Part shown: piece by piece, positions 46,063 to 54,292 of the stretch
How positions within the stretch are numbered: position 1 is the first letter of the stretch
Layout: every line of letters starts with the position of its first letter
Source of the DNA: Kluyvera sp036759925
Lineage (GTDB): Bacteria > Pseudomonadota > Gammaproteobacteria > Enterobacterales > Enterobacteriaceae
Assembly (NCBI RefSeq): GCF_036759925.1
Contig: NZ_JAPKIB010000006.1
Location: forward strand, 124,001 to 188,000
Direction of reading: 5' to 3'
DNA length: 64,000 bases
Translations under genes and position numbers: made by a program
Notes under the pieces: generated by a model
Database searches by the model: none
What the model saw: the letters and a program-made list of their open reading frames with translations, nothing else
What the model was told of the DNA's origin: nothing

Positions 46063-47931
46063 TCAGAGCACCGGCTTTACTTCCGGCTCGTCTTCTGGGT
46101 TACCGCTATGTTTTCCCTCTTCCGTTCCCTGCCAGCCGTGGCGCTGAATCACCGACAAATGGTTGCGATCTTCGTTGATAATCTCGGTCAACATGGCGCT
46201 GGTGCGTTTAAATGCCGCTGCCCGTGAAGTGTCATCGTTTTCCGCCATCTCGACCATCTCTTCCATCAACTGAATGTTAAAGCGACGGAACAGGTCGGCA
46301 CGTTCGCGCGCCTCATAGGCCCCAAGCCCCAATGACTCCAGCGCCTGACGGCCCGACTTCAGCGCCCCTTCGAAGGTTTCACGCTCCGGTGCGTCTACCC
46401 CGGCCTGACGCAGCTTGATGTAGTGCTCAACGTCGCGGGCGCGTGCAATAATCGTCAGATTCGGGAAATGCTCTTTTGCCACCTCGGTTAGCTCAAGGCT
46501 CGCCTGCGGATCGTCGATGGCGTTAATCAGCACCTCGGCCTTCGCCGCGCCGGCGGACTCCAGCAGATCGGCTCGGGTGGCATCACCGTAGAACACTTTC
46601 ATATCGAACTTACGCAGCGTATCGACGTGATCCGGGTCGTGGTCAAGCACCACCATTTTCACCCCGCTCGACAGCAGTAAGCGACCGGTAATCTGACCGA
46701 AACGCCCAAAGCCTGCGATAATCACCCGCGGCTGCTCTTCATCGATTTCATCCGCTTCGCGCGCATCGCCCGCGCTGTTGCGTTTCTCCAGACGGGTTAG
46801 CAGCACCAGCAGAATCGGCGTCGCCGCCATCGACAGGGCCACCGCCAGCGTCAGCGCCTTCGCCCACTCAGGATCCAGCACGTTGGCCATCTGCGCGGCA
46901 CCAAACACCACGAAGGCAAACTCACTCCCCTGCCCCAGCAGCGCCGCGAACCACAGGCGCTGCGAGCGCGGCACCTGAAGCGGTTTGGCAATCAGCCACA
47001 GCAGAACGGACTTAATCACCAGGAAGCCGACCAGCAGCGTAATAATGCGCAGCGGGTTATGAATCAGCGTACCAAAGTCGATGGACATCCCGACGCCGAT
47101 AAAGAACAGCCCCAACAGCAGCCCTTTAAACGGCTCGATATCGCTCTCCAGCGCGTGACGGTATTCCGAGCTTGCCAGCAGCACCCCAGCAAGGAACGCG
47201 CCCATCGCCATCGACAGCCCGACCTCTTCCAGCAGTAAGCCAAAGCCAAAGGCCAGGAACAGGGCCACGGCGCTGAATACTTCACGCAGACCGGAGCGCG
47301 CCACGAAGCGTAACAGCGGTCGCGTAACATAGCGCCCCAGCATCACCACCAGCGCCAGCGCCCCGGCCACCTTCAGCGCCGAGAACGCAAAGGCGCCGAG
47401 CGTGGTGGAACCGCCGCTGCTCGCCAGCAGTGGGATCATCGCCACCAGCGGAATGGCTGCAATATCCTGGAACAGCAGCACCGCAAAGGCGCTACGCCCC
47501 ACCTGCGTCACCGCCAGGTTGCGTTCATTCATCGCCTGCATGGCAATCGCGGTAGACGACAGCGCCAGCGTCATGCCGATAAGCTCCGCCACCTGCCAGC
47601 GAAGACCAAGGAAGATACAGAAGACGCCGATTAACGCGCCGCATAGCACCATCTGCAACAGCCCGCCGCCAAACACCGAGGCGCGAAGTTTCCAGAGACG
47701 CTGCGGATCCAGTTCAAGGCCAATCACGAACAGCATCAGCACCACGCCGATTTCGGCGAAGTGCAGAATAGACTCGGCGTCGGTCACCAGCCGCAGCCCC
47801 CAGGGGCCGATAATACAGCCCGCAATCAGGTAGCCGAGCACCGAACCCAGCCCCAGACGGACGGCGATGGGCACAATCAGCGCCGCCGAACCGAGATAAA
47901 TCAGCGCCTGTATTAGCGTATGACTATCCAT
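46063..47931 (-). CDS. kefC: glutathione-gated potassium/proton antiporter KefC
   Basis: Inner-membrane K+ efflux system that acidifies the cytoplasm and protects against electrophiles such as methylglyoxal. The start MDSHTLIQALIYLGSAAL (47931) gives 622 residues (620 in E. coli); a longer frame starting inside kefF is rejected. About 12 membrane spans with the CPA2 motif AGVLLASSEYRH are followed by an RCK/KTN domain (VIIAGFGRFGQITGRLL, from about 400) that binds glutathione adducts. It overlaps its activator kefF by 8 nt. Confidence 0.97.
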   Translation of the reverse strand: MDSHTLIQALIYLGSAALIVPIAVRLGLGSVLGYLIAGCIIGPWGLRLVTDAESILHFAEIGVVLMLFVIGLELDPQRLWKLRASVFGGGLLQMVLCGALIGVFCIFLGLRWQVAELIGMTLALSSTAIAMQAMNERNLAVTQVGRSAFAVLLFQDIAAIPLVAMIPLLASSGGSTTLGAFAFSALKVAGALALVVMLGRYVTRPLLRFVARSGLREVFSAVALFLAFGFGLLLEEVGLSMAMGAFLAGVLLASSEYRHALESDIEPFKGLLLGLFFIGVGMSIDFGTLIHNPLRIITLLVGFLVIKSVLLWLIAKPLQVPRSQRLWFAALLGQGSEFAFVVFGAAQMANVLDPEWAKALTLAVALSMAATPILLVLLTRLEKRNSAGDAREADEIDEEQPRVIIAGFGRFGQITGRLLLSSGVKMVVLDHDPDHVDTLRKFDMKVFYGDATRADLLESAGAAKAEVLINAIDDPQASLELTEVAKEHFPNLTIIARARDVEHYIKLRQAGVDAPERETFEGALKSGRQALESLGLGAYEARERADLFRRFNIQLMEEMVEMAENDDTSRAAAFKRTSAMLTEIINEDRNHLSVIQRHGWQGTEEGKHSGNPEDEPEVKPVL

Positions 47932-48457
47932 TATTGTGCTCCTCCTGCCAGGCCAGTAACCGTTGTTTGTAGTGTCGCGCCTGCGCCTGCAGCGTCTCTT
48001 CGTCGCAGATAAACGTGCAGTGGACGGCAAACGGCGGCAGCCATTTCATGCTACAGTACACCGCGGTGGCCTCCAGCGGCTGTCCCAGCACGTCAAAGCC
48101 TGGATGTGATCCAATATCGAAGTGGCTTTCGCCGCCGCCGGTGGTGACCGCCCACATCACGCTTTTGCCGTGCAGCGCCGTGCCGCCGTGGCCGTAGGCC
48201 CAACCGTGCGCCAGCACTTTGTCCAACCACAGCTTCAGCAGCGGCGGCGTGCTGTACCACTGCATCGGGTGCTGCAGAATGACCAGATCGGCGCGGGAGA
48301 GCGCCTCCTGTTCGGCGGCGACGTCGATATTAAAATCGGGATAGAGGTGATAGAGAGAACGGATTTCAACGCCGTCGAGCGTCCTTACCTGCTCAAGCAT
48401 CCGCTTATTCGCATGCGAGTGATGCGGATAAGGATGCGCATAAATAATAAGAATCAT
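47924..48457 (-). CDS. kefF: KefC activator and quinone oxidoreductase KefF
   Basis: Flavodoxin-like NAD(P)H:quinone oxidoreductase needed for full KefC activity. It has 177 residues (176 in E. coli). The FMN-binding fold starts MILIIYAHPYPHHSHAN; HPMQWYSTPPLLKLWLDKV and AVTTGGGESHF are typical of the NQO family. It overlaps kefC by 8 nt and forms the kefF-kefC operon. It borders the accessory region that begins downstream in window order. Confidence 0.96.
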   Translation of the reverse strand: MILIIYAHPYPHHSHANKRMLEQVRTLDGVEIRSLYHLYPDFNIDVAAEQEALSRADLVILQHPMQWYSTPPLLKLWLDKVLAHGWAYGHGGTALHGKSVMWAVTTGGGESHFDIGSHPGFDVLGQPLEATAVYCSMKWLPPFAVHCTFICDEETLQAQARHYKQRLLAWQEEHNNG

Positions 48458-48549
48458 AATTCGCCTGTCTTACTTCATTATTTTATTCCTGAGTTTAGAC
48501 AGTTAATGATGACACTTACAGGATCAGTTCACACAACAGCAGGAATTGG

Positions 48550-48570
48550 GGGGCGTGTGAACCACGCCCC
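48550..48570 (-). terminator. hairpin after the MFS transporter gene
   Basis: GGGGCGTG and CACGCCCC form a perfect 8 bp stem around a 5-nt loop, 8 nt after the stop. There is no U-tract on the minus strand, so termination may be rho-dependent or the hairpin may protect the 3' end. Confidence 0.55.
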
Positions 48571-48577
48571 GGCAGGG

Positions 48578-49891
48578 TCAGGAAGGTTGGTTGGCCGGTT
48601 TATCCGCCACCGGTGGTTCGTCAGATGATGCGGTTAGGTCGCACCGTTTTGGCAGGAAGAAGGTGATGCTCCCGGCGATAATCAACGAGCCCGCCAGCGC
48701 GCACACCGCCACGTTCTGGCCATAGAAGTAGATCATCACCCCGACCAGATACGGCCCGCAGAAGCCACCCAGGTTACCCAGGCCGTTGATTACGCCACGC
48801 GCGCTGCCCGCCACTTCCGGCATGGCAATACGCCCGGGGATTGACCAGAACGGGCTGGTCGCCGCTTTCAGGAAGAAGCCACACACCACCAGCGCGATAT
48901 AAGCCGCCACCACATGGTCGCGCAGCACCACCGAAGCCAGCAGCGCGGCGGCAAAACCGTAGAGCGAGAAGCGAACCCACAAACGCCGCTTCCCGCTGCG
49001 GTCGCTGAACAGGGAGATAATGTAGATCCCGGCAAGCGTAGCGATAAACGGCAGGATAGCCAGCACGCCCACGCTCGCCATATTGGCGCCGGTCAGGTTC
49101 TTGAGGATCGTCGGCAGCCACAGCGTGTAACCGTAATCCCCGGTCTGGTAGAAGAAGTTGAGCAGTACCAGCTTCATCAGTCCCGAGTTGCGAAACACTT
49201 CCCGCACCGGCGCGTTGCTCACCGGCGCTTCCGAACGTCGAGCCTCCCGCTCGGCGGTTAATGCGGTAATCAGATATTCGCGCTCACGCTCCGGCAGCCA
49301 GCGCGCCTCTTCCGGACGGTCGCTAATCATCAGCCACCATACGGTCAGCACCACCAGCGACAGCAGCCCTTCGATGATAAACAGCCAACGCCAGTCGAGC
49401 GCCGAGATAATCGCCCCGGAGACCGGCGCGGTGAGCATGCCGCCCAGCGGGGCAAACATCATCACAAAGGCATTCGCACGGCCAATCTCTTTTTCCGGGA
49501 ACCAGTTGCTGACCATCGTCAGCACCACCGGCAGCATGCCGCCCTCGGATACACCGAGGATAAAACGCAGCGCCAGCAGCTGGTATTCATGGGTCACAAA
49601 ACCGGTAGCAATCGAGACAATCGCCCACGCCAGCAGCGACCAGGCGATAAACCGCTTACCGCTGCCGTGAACCGCAATGCGCCCGCCCGGTATTTGCAAA
49701 AAGAGATAGCCAATAAAGAATATCCCACTCGCGACCCCCGCCATCTGGCTGGTAATACCCAGGTCGGATTCCATGCCGCCGGGCAGCGCGAAGCTGATAT
49801 TAACCCGGTCCATAAACGAAATAATGCACGCGATGAGAACAGGCGCAATGATGCGCAGCCAGCGAGTGCCAGGTATTTTCTCATTCATCAT
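48578..49891 (-). CDS. MFS permease, anion:cation symporter type, probable sugar-acid importer
   Basis: A 437-residue major facilitator with about 12 spans and a central cytoplasmic loop. The first part (ISFMDRVNISFALP near residue 22, then IGYLFLQIPGG and ILGVSEGGMLPVVLTMVSNWFP) has the pattern of the ACS family, which carries organic anions such as hexuronates, galactonate and 2-ketogluconate with protons. It is 54 nt downstream of a 2-hydroxyacid dehydrogenase and in the same transcription unit. Next to gluconate-type enzymes, import of a ketogluconate is the best guess. The exact substrate is inferred, not shown. Confidence 0.85.
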   Translation of the reverse strand: MMNEKIPGTRWLRIIAPVLIACIISFMDRVNISFALPGGMESDLGITSQMAGVASGIFFIGYLFLQIPGGRIAVHGSGKRFIAWSLLAWAIVSIATGFVTHEYQLLALRFILGVSEGGMLPVVLTMVSNWFPEKEIGRANAFVMMFAPLGGMLTAPVSGAIISALDWRWLFIIEGLLSLVVLTVWWLMISDRPEEARWLPEREREYLITALTAEREARRSEAPVSNAPVREVFRNSGLMKLVLLNFFYQTGDYGYTLWLPTILKNLTGANMASVGVLAILPFIATLAGIYIISLFSDRSGKRRLWVRFSLYGFAAALLASVVLRDHVVAAYIALVVCGFFLKAATSPFWSIPGRIAMPEVAGSARGVINGLGNLGGFCGPYLVGVMIYFYGQNVAVCALAGSLIIAGSITFFLPKRCDLTASSDEPPVADKPANQPS

Positions 49892-49945
49892 TCATACTCT
49901 CTCTCGAGGGGAAGCCATGCTCAGCATGGCGAAAAGAACCGAGGG

Positions 49946-50896
49946 TTAATCAATGGCATTCGGTAATGGCATCGCGTTGAAAAAGGCGTCGACGTTCTTG
50001 AACACCACCTCGCTCATCCGTTGGCGGGTTTCGTGGGTGGCGCTCGCCACGTGCGGCAGCAGCACCACGTTATCCATGGCAATCAGCGCCTCAGGCACGT
50101 GCGGCTCTTCTTCATACACATCCAGCCCTGCACCGGCAATGACACCGTTTTGCAGGGCGTGAATCAGGGCTTTCTCATCCACCAGGGTGCCGCGCGCGAT
50201 GTTAATCAGCCACGCGTGTTTTGGCATCACGTTAAACACGCTGGCATCGATCAGCCCGCGGTTTGCCGCACCGCCTGAAGCGGCAATCACCAGAAAGTCG
50301 CTTTCGTGGGCCAGGGTGTGCAGGTCGGCGCACCATTGATAGTCAACGTGATTAAGCTTTTTACGGTCGGTGTAGAGGATCTCCATATCAAATCCGCTGG
50401 CGCGACGGGCAATGGCCTGGCCGATGTTGCCCATGCCAAAGATACCGAGGCGTTTACCACTAACCTGAGTCGCCAGTCCCGGTCCTTGTTTCAGCCATTT
50501 GCCTTCGCGAACAAATTTGTCGCCCTGGCACAGCTGACGCGCGCCTGCCAGCAGCAGCCCCATCGCCAGGTCGGCAACATCGTTGGTCAGCACGCCGGAA
50601 GTGATGGTGACGGCAATGTCATGAGCGCGGGTATAGTCGAGATCCACCGCGTCAGTACCAACACCAAACACCGCCACCAGCCCGGCGTTAGGCAGCTGTT
50701 CCAGCACGGCGCGGGTGACGCCGATATCACCACGGGTGACCACCGCCTGCACCTGATGGCCGACTTCGCGTAAGAAAGCCTGAGGGTCAGCCTGTTCATA
50801 CAGACGATAGACCAGGAAAGCGGTGGAGAGTTTATCCATCAGGCCGTCTACGACCGGAGCAATCAACAGTACCGTGTTTGGGTTTACAATATTCAT
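49946..50896 (-). CDS. D-isomer-specific 2-hydroxyacid dehydrogenase, probable 2-ketoaldonate reductase
   Basis: A 316-residue enzyme of the GhrB/hydroxypyruvate reductase type. The Rossmann domain has GMGNIG (about 154-159) and ends in YTDRK, whose Asp-Arg suggests NADP(H) preference. The catalytic residues Arg235 (INIARGT), Glu264 (VYEEEP) and His282 (LPHVASAT) are all present. Family members reduce glyoxylate, hydroxypyruvate, 2-ketogluconate or 2,5-diketogluconate. It is the first gene of a two-gene unit with the MFS permease. The gluconate-type neighbours favour a 2-keto sugar acid as substrate. Confidence 0.88.
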   Translation of the reverse strand: MNIVNPNTVLLIAPVVDGLMDKLSTAFLVYRLYEQADPQAFLREVGHQVQAVVTRGDIGVTRAVLEQLPNAGLVAVFGVGTDAVDLDYTRAHDIAVTITSGVLTNDVADLAMGLLLAGARQLCQGDKFVREGKWLKQGPGLATQVSGKRLGIFGMGNIGQAIARRASGFDMEILYTDRKKLNHVDYQWCADLHTLAHESDFLVIAASGGAANRGLIDASVFNVMPKHAWLINIARGTLVDEKALIHALQNGVIAGAGLDVYEEEPHVPEALIAMDNVVLLPHVASATHETRQRMSEVVFKNVDAFFNAMPLPNAID

Positions 50897-50919
50897 CGTG
50901 TTACCTGTTTAAGCGTTTA

Positions 50920-51042
50920 TACACTTCATCCTTCAAGCCGCCTCGGCGTTGGCTGCGCTCGCTCACCCCAGTCACTTACTTTAGTAAGCTCCTGGGGATT
51001 CACTCGCTTGCCGCCTTGATGCAACTTGAAAGATGTTGTGTA
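50920..51042. repeat. ERIC element (enterobacterial repetitive intergenic consensus)
   Basis: About 123 bp with the diagnostic core CGCTCACCCCAGTCACTTACT directly followed by TTAGTAAGCTCCTGGGGATTCAC, nearly identical to the ERIC consensus. The ends CTTCATCCTTCAAG and CTTGAAAGATGTTG are imperfect inverted repeats. It lies between the regulator gene and the start of the 2-hydroxyacid dehydrogenase gene, beginning 23 bp upstream of that start codon. Confidence 0.95.
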
Positions 51043-51087
51043 GAGAAATTTGTTACGCCTATCAAACGGGTTTTCACGATGTCATTT

Positions 51088-51110
51088 TGCGATCTGCATC
51101 ACGGCAGATC
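51088..51110. promoter_or_regulatory. possible CRP site overlapping a short inverted repeat
   Basis: TGCGA-TCTGCA-TCACG (51088-51103) matches the CRP core TGTGA-N6-TCACA at eight of ten positions. It overlaps the 7 bp inverted repeat GATCTGC-ATCACG-GCAGATC (51091-51110). It lies on the far side of the ERIC from the 2-hydroxyacid dehydrogenase gene. Role inferred only. Confidence 0.4.
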
Positions 51111-51149
51111 GTGTTAGAACTCCGTGTTACGGATGACGTGATCGTGGAA

Positions 51150-51174
51150 GCAAAAGCCCGCTGGAATGCGGGCT
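51150..51174 (-). terminator. terminator of the LacI-family regulator gene
   Basis: AGCCCGC and GCGGGCT form a 7 bp stem followed by TTTGCTT on the minus strand, about 45 nt after the stop codon of the regulator. It separates the regulator from the downstream reductase/permease unit. Confidence 0.75.
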
Positions 51175-51218
51175 GGATGGCAACAATTGAATAACATGGC
51201 CAGCGTGGCAGGTGAAGG

Positions 51219-52211
51219 CTAGATGGTCTCGCCCATCGATAAACGATAGTGCAGGTCCACCTTCTCGATTGTAGGTAACCCTTTTATTTTCTTGATTAAA
51301 ATCTCGGTGGCGACCTTGCCCATTTCAAAACGCGGGGTCAATACGCTCGCCAGACGCGGGCTAACCACCTGGCCAATCTCCAGCCCGTGGAACCCAGCAA
51401 TCGCCATCTCCTGCGGCACCGTGATACCCGAAGCGATGCACTCCTGTAACACCCCGACCGCCAGGTCATCGTTGGTGCAGAGAATGGCGTCCATCTCTTT
51501 ATACATCTGGCGGGCAAGGGTCATCATTCCGGTGCCAATTGACACCGAAGAGACCTTGTTTGGCGCTATGCGCCCAACGGCCAGACCCGCCTCTTCCATT
51601 GCCCGGCAGTAGCCCGCATAGCGCTGCTCATCGCGAATATCCGACATCGAGCCAAAATAGATAATCTGTTTTTTGCCGCTGGCCAGCAGCATGTTGGTCA
51701 TATCCAACCCGGCGCGGTAATTATCGAAGCCCACGTTGATGCGGTCGGCGTTATCCGATAGCCCCATCACCTCGGCAATGGGTATTTTTGCGGCTTTCAG
51801 GTATTTCTCCGCCCGCAGCGTATGGACCGATTCGGTTAGCAGCAGCGCCTTGACGTTCAGCGCCAGTACGGTAGCAATCTGTTCCTCTTCACGCTGGCTG
51901 TCGTAATCGTAGTTCACCACCAGCGTTTGATAGCCGTGGGCGGTGGTGACCGATTCAATGCCTGCCAGCACGTCGGAGAAAATCTGATTATTAAAAGAGG
52001 GGATCAGCACGCCAATGCGCGGCGCAACGTTACTGCTTATGGCTGGATTATCGGCATCCGGCTGGTAGCCCACCTCTTCAATCACGCTGGCAATGCGTTC
52101 GGCGGTTTCCGGCTTAACCTTCTCGGGGGTACGTAAATAGCGGCTGACGGTCATTTTGGTTACCCCCGCCAGCGCGGCGATATCCTCTAACGTGATGCGT
52201 TGTACTTTCAT
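51219..52211 (-). CDS. LacI-family transcriptional regulator (GntR/IdnR-like) of the sugar-acid cluster
   Basis: A 330-residue regulator. The N-terminal helix-turn-helix and hinge (ITLEDIAALAGVTKMTVSRYL, to about residue 60) is typical of the gluconate regulators GntR and IdnR. The rest is a periplasmic-binding-protein-like effector domain. It lies between two transcription units, divergent from the dehydrogenase/kinase operon and upstream of the reductase/permease operon, and has its own terminator. It probably controls both, responding to gluconate, a ketogluconate or a phosphorylated product. Ligand unknown. Confidence 0.9.
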   Translation of the reverse strand: MKVQRITLEDIAALAGVTKMTVSRYLRTPEKVKPETAERIASVIEEVGYQPDADNPAISSNVAPRIGVLIPSFNNQIFSDVLAGIESVTTAHGYQTLVVNYDYDSQREEEQIATVLALNVKALLLTESVHTLRAEKYLKAAKIPIAEVMGLSDNADRINVGFDNYRAGLDMTNMLLASGKKQIIYFGSMSDIRDEQRYAGYCRAMEEAGLAVGRIAPNKVSSVSIGTGMMTLARQMYKEMDAILCTNDDLAVGVLQECIASGITVPQEMAIAGFHGLEIGQVVSPRLASVLTPRFEMGKVATEILIKKIKGLPTIEKVDLHYRLSMGETI

Positions 52212-52348
52212 TAGCCCTGCCCGTCATTGCCGAAATCCTGTGGCCTATTATGCCAGCAGGTTACAAAAAAGAGAAAGCGATAACCCATCGTCAAAGCCCC
52301 GTATGGCGCGGTTTTCGCCCGGTTTTCCTCTTCAGGATCACACATGCT

Positions 52349-52368
52349 GTAACCCCTTTTTGTAACAT
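52349..52368. promoter_or_regulatory. possible operator half-sites for the LacI-family regulator
   Basis: Two TGTAAC half-sites (52349-52354 and 52361-52366) lie as direct repeats 12 bp apart in the divergent promoter region. The second, read on the minus strand, is ATGTTACA, close to half of the GntR/IdnR operator ATGTTACC/GGTAACAT. The assignment is by resemblance only. Confidence 0.4.
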
Positions 52369-52375
52369 AGTTGAG

Positions 52376-52391
52376 AGTGATCTTCATCACA
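52376..52391. promoter_or_regulatory. CRP site in the divergent regulator/dehydrogenase promoter region
   Basis: AGTGA-TCTTCA-TCACA matches the CRP consensus TGTGA-N6-TCACA at nine of ten core positions. It is about 80 bp upstream of the dehydrogenase start, a usual distance for activation. Catabolite control of the dehydrogenase/kinase operon is expected. Confidence 0.75.
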
Positions 52392-52464
52392 GTTTCACCG
52401 AGGCAAAAACCGTGAGATAGGGAGCATCTTCTTGGCGCATCGGCTCGCAATACAGGACACTGTG

Positions 52465-53229
52465 ATGAACAACTTATTCAGCCTGCAAGGCAAACGCATT
52501 TTAATTACCGGTTCCGGACAAGGTATCGGCTACGTGATGGCTCAGGGACTGGCCCAGTACGGCGCGGAAATCATCATCAACGATATCTCCGCAGAACGCG
52601 CCGAGCAGGCGGCGATGAAACTCCGCGACGAGGTTGCCACCGCCCATACTGCGGTCTTTAACGTCACCGACCCGGAGTCGGTGGAAAACGCTATTGCCGA
52701 TATTGAAACTCGTATCGGCGCTATCGACGTGCTGTTTAATAACGCCGGTATCCAGCGCCGCCACCCGTTCACCGAGTTTCCAGTGAAAGAATGGAACGAT
52801 GTGATTGCCGTGAACCAGACCGCGGTATTTCTGGTGTCCCAGGCCGTGGCCAAACGCATGATGACGCGCGGCGCGGGGAAAATCGTCAATATCTGCTCGA
52901 TGCAGAGCGAACTGGGGCGTGACACCATCACCCCGTACGCCGCCGCCAAAGGCGCGGTCAAAATGCTGACCCGCGGAATGTGCGTGGAGCTGGCGCGCCA
53001 TAACATTCAGGTTAACGGTATCGCTCCTGGCTACTTTAAAACCGCCATGACCCAGGCGTTGGTTGATGATAAAGCCTTCACCGACTGGCTATGCAAACGT
53101 ACGCCAGCCGCCCGCTGGGGCGACCCGCAGGAGCTGGTTGGCGCGGCGGTATTCCTGTCGTCGAAAGCCTCTGATTTTGTAAATGGGCATCTGCTGTTTG
53201 TTGACGGCGGCATGCTGGTTGCCGTCTGA
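52465..53229 (+). CDS. short-chain dehydrogenase, IdnO-like gluconate 5-dehydrogenase
   Basis: Classical SDR of 254 residues, the same length as E. coli IdnO and very similar (for example NNAGIQRRHPFTEFP and the C-terminus SSKASDFVNGHLLFVDGG). IdnO reduces 5-keto-D-gluconate to D-gluconate. The cofactor loop TGSGQGIG is at 15-22, NNAG at 92-95, and the catalytic Ser145, Tyr158 and Lys162 are present. The ATG at 52465 follows AGGA by 7 nt; an upstream TTG is not favoured. It is first in an operon with a gluconokinase and a YhcH-family gene. Confidence 0.92.
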   Translation: MNNLFSLQGKRILITGSGQGIGYVMAQGLAQYGAEIIINDISAERAEQAAMKLRDEVATAHTAVFNVTDPESVENAIADIETRIGAIDVLFNNAGIQRRHPFTEFPVKEWNDVIAVNQTAVFLVSQAVAKRMMTRGAGKIVNICSMQSELGRDTITPYAAAKGAVKMLTRGMCVELARHNIQVNGIAPGYFKTAMTQALVDDKAFTDWLCKRTPAARWGDPQELVGAAVFLSSKASDFVNGHLLFVDGGMLVAV

Positions 53230-53244
53230 GTCGGGAGCAAAACC

Positions 53245-53775
53245 ATGGCAGGACAATGCATTATTTTAATGGGCGTCTCCGGCACCGGAAAAACCACCGT
53301 CGGGCAGGCGCTTTCCCAGGCGCTGGGGGCGAAGTTTATCGACGGCGATGACCTTCACCCACGGGCCAATATCGTCAAAATGGCCGCCAGCCAGCCGCTG
53401 GAGGATAGCGACCGCCAGCCGTGGCTGGAACGTATAGGCGATGTGATCTTTAGCCTCGGGCAGAAAAACGAGTCCGGCGTGCTGGTCTGCTCGGCGCTGA
53501 AAAAGCGCTACCGCGACCAGCTGCGCGCGGGTAATCCGCACCTGCGTTTCCTGTGGCTAACCGGCGACTACGACTGCATCTTGAAACGTATGCAGGCACG
53601 CAAAGGCCACTTTATGCCGGAAGCGTTGCTGCGAAGCCAGTTTGCTGCGCTGGAAGCCCCAGACGACCGCGAGCCGGACATTCTGCCGGTCGATATTTCC
53701 GGCGATGTACCGGGCATTGTCGCCCGCTCGCTCACCCTTTTAGCCCATCAACCCGCATCGGGAGTTCCGGCATGA
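53245..53775 (+). CDS. gluconokinase (IdnK/GntK type)
   Basis: A 176-residue P-loop kinase that phosphorylates D-gluconate to 6-phosphogluconate for the Entner-Doudoroff and pentose phosphate pathways. Walker A GVSGTGKT is at residues 10-17, followed by FIDGDDLHPRANI and the family motif VCSALKKRYRDQLR. It starts 15 nt after the IdnO-like gene, and its TGA overlaps the next start (ATGA). It makes the 5-ketogluconate reductase product usable. Confidence 0.94.
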   Translation: MAGQCIILMGVSGTGKTTVGQALSQALGAKFIDGDDLHPRANIVKMAASQPLEDSDRQPWLERIGDVIFSLGQKNESGVLVCSALKKRYRDQLRAGNPHLRFLWLTGDYDCILKRMQARKGHFMPEALLRSQFAALEAPDDREPDILPVDISGDVPGIVARSLTLLAHQPASGVPA

Positions 53776-54239
53776 TTATCGACACGCTGTACAACGCGGA
53801 GAAAACCACCTTTTATCCGCAGGCTATCCGCAAGGCGCTACGCGCCGTGATCCAACAGGAGCCACATACCCTGCCGCCGGGTAAATATACCGTCGATGGC
53901 GATAACCTGTTCTTCAACGTGGTGGAAGGAGAAAGCAAACCGCTTGCCGAGCAGCGCCCGGAGTACCATCGTCAATATATTGATATTCACATCGTACTGA
54001 AGGGTGAAGAGATTATTGGGGCAGGCAATAAAGGGCTGGAGATTGTCGAAGATGGCGCCTTTAACGACGCGCACGATATCGGCTTTTGCACGCAAATCAG
54101 CAGCGAAACGCTGATTCACCTGCACCCGGAAGAGATTGCCATCGTCTTCCCCGGCGAGCTTCACCGCCCGATGAGCAGCCTTGGCGCAGGCGCACCGCTG
54201 CATAAGATCATCGTCAAAATCAATAGCGCACTGATTTAA
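53772..54239 (+). CDS. YhcH/YjgK/YiaL family protein (DUF386)
   Basis: A 155-residue protein of the beta-sandwich YhcH/EbgC family, which accompanies sugar and sugar-acid catabolic operons (nan, yia, ebg). Members are proposed to act as sugar anomerases or isomerases and bind a metal through conserved His and Glu residues. Such residues are in EYHRQYIDIHIVLKGEE and FPGELHRP. The ATG at 53772 overlaps the gluconokinase stop (ATGA). A longer frame inside the kinase gene is rejected. Its substrate here is unknown. Confidence 0.9.
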   Translation: MIIDTLYNAEKTTFYPQAIRKALRAVIQQEPHTLPPGKYTVDGDNLFFNVVEGESKPLAEQRPEYHRQYIDIHIVLKGEEIIGAGNKGLEIVEDGAFNDAHDIGFCTQISSETLIHLHPEEIAIVFPGELHRPMSSLGAGAPLHKIIVKINSALI

Positions 54240-54250
54240 ACGCTATGCGC

Positions 54251-54282
54251 TGGCCCCGCACTGCATTGCATTCGCGGGGCCA
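54251..54282. terminator. hairpin between the YhcH-family gene and the lipoprotein gene
   Basis: TGGCCCCGC and GCGGGGCCA form a perfect 9 bp stem around a 14-nt loop, between two convergent genes. No U-tract follows on either strand, so it is at best a rho-assisted or protective hairpin. Confidence 0.5.
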
Positions 54283-54292
54283 CGAATAACGT

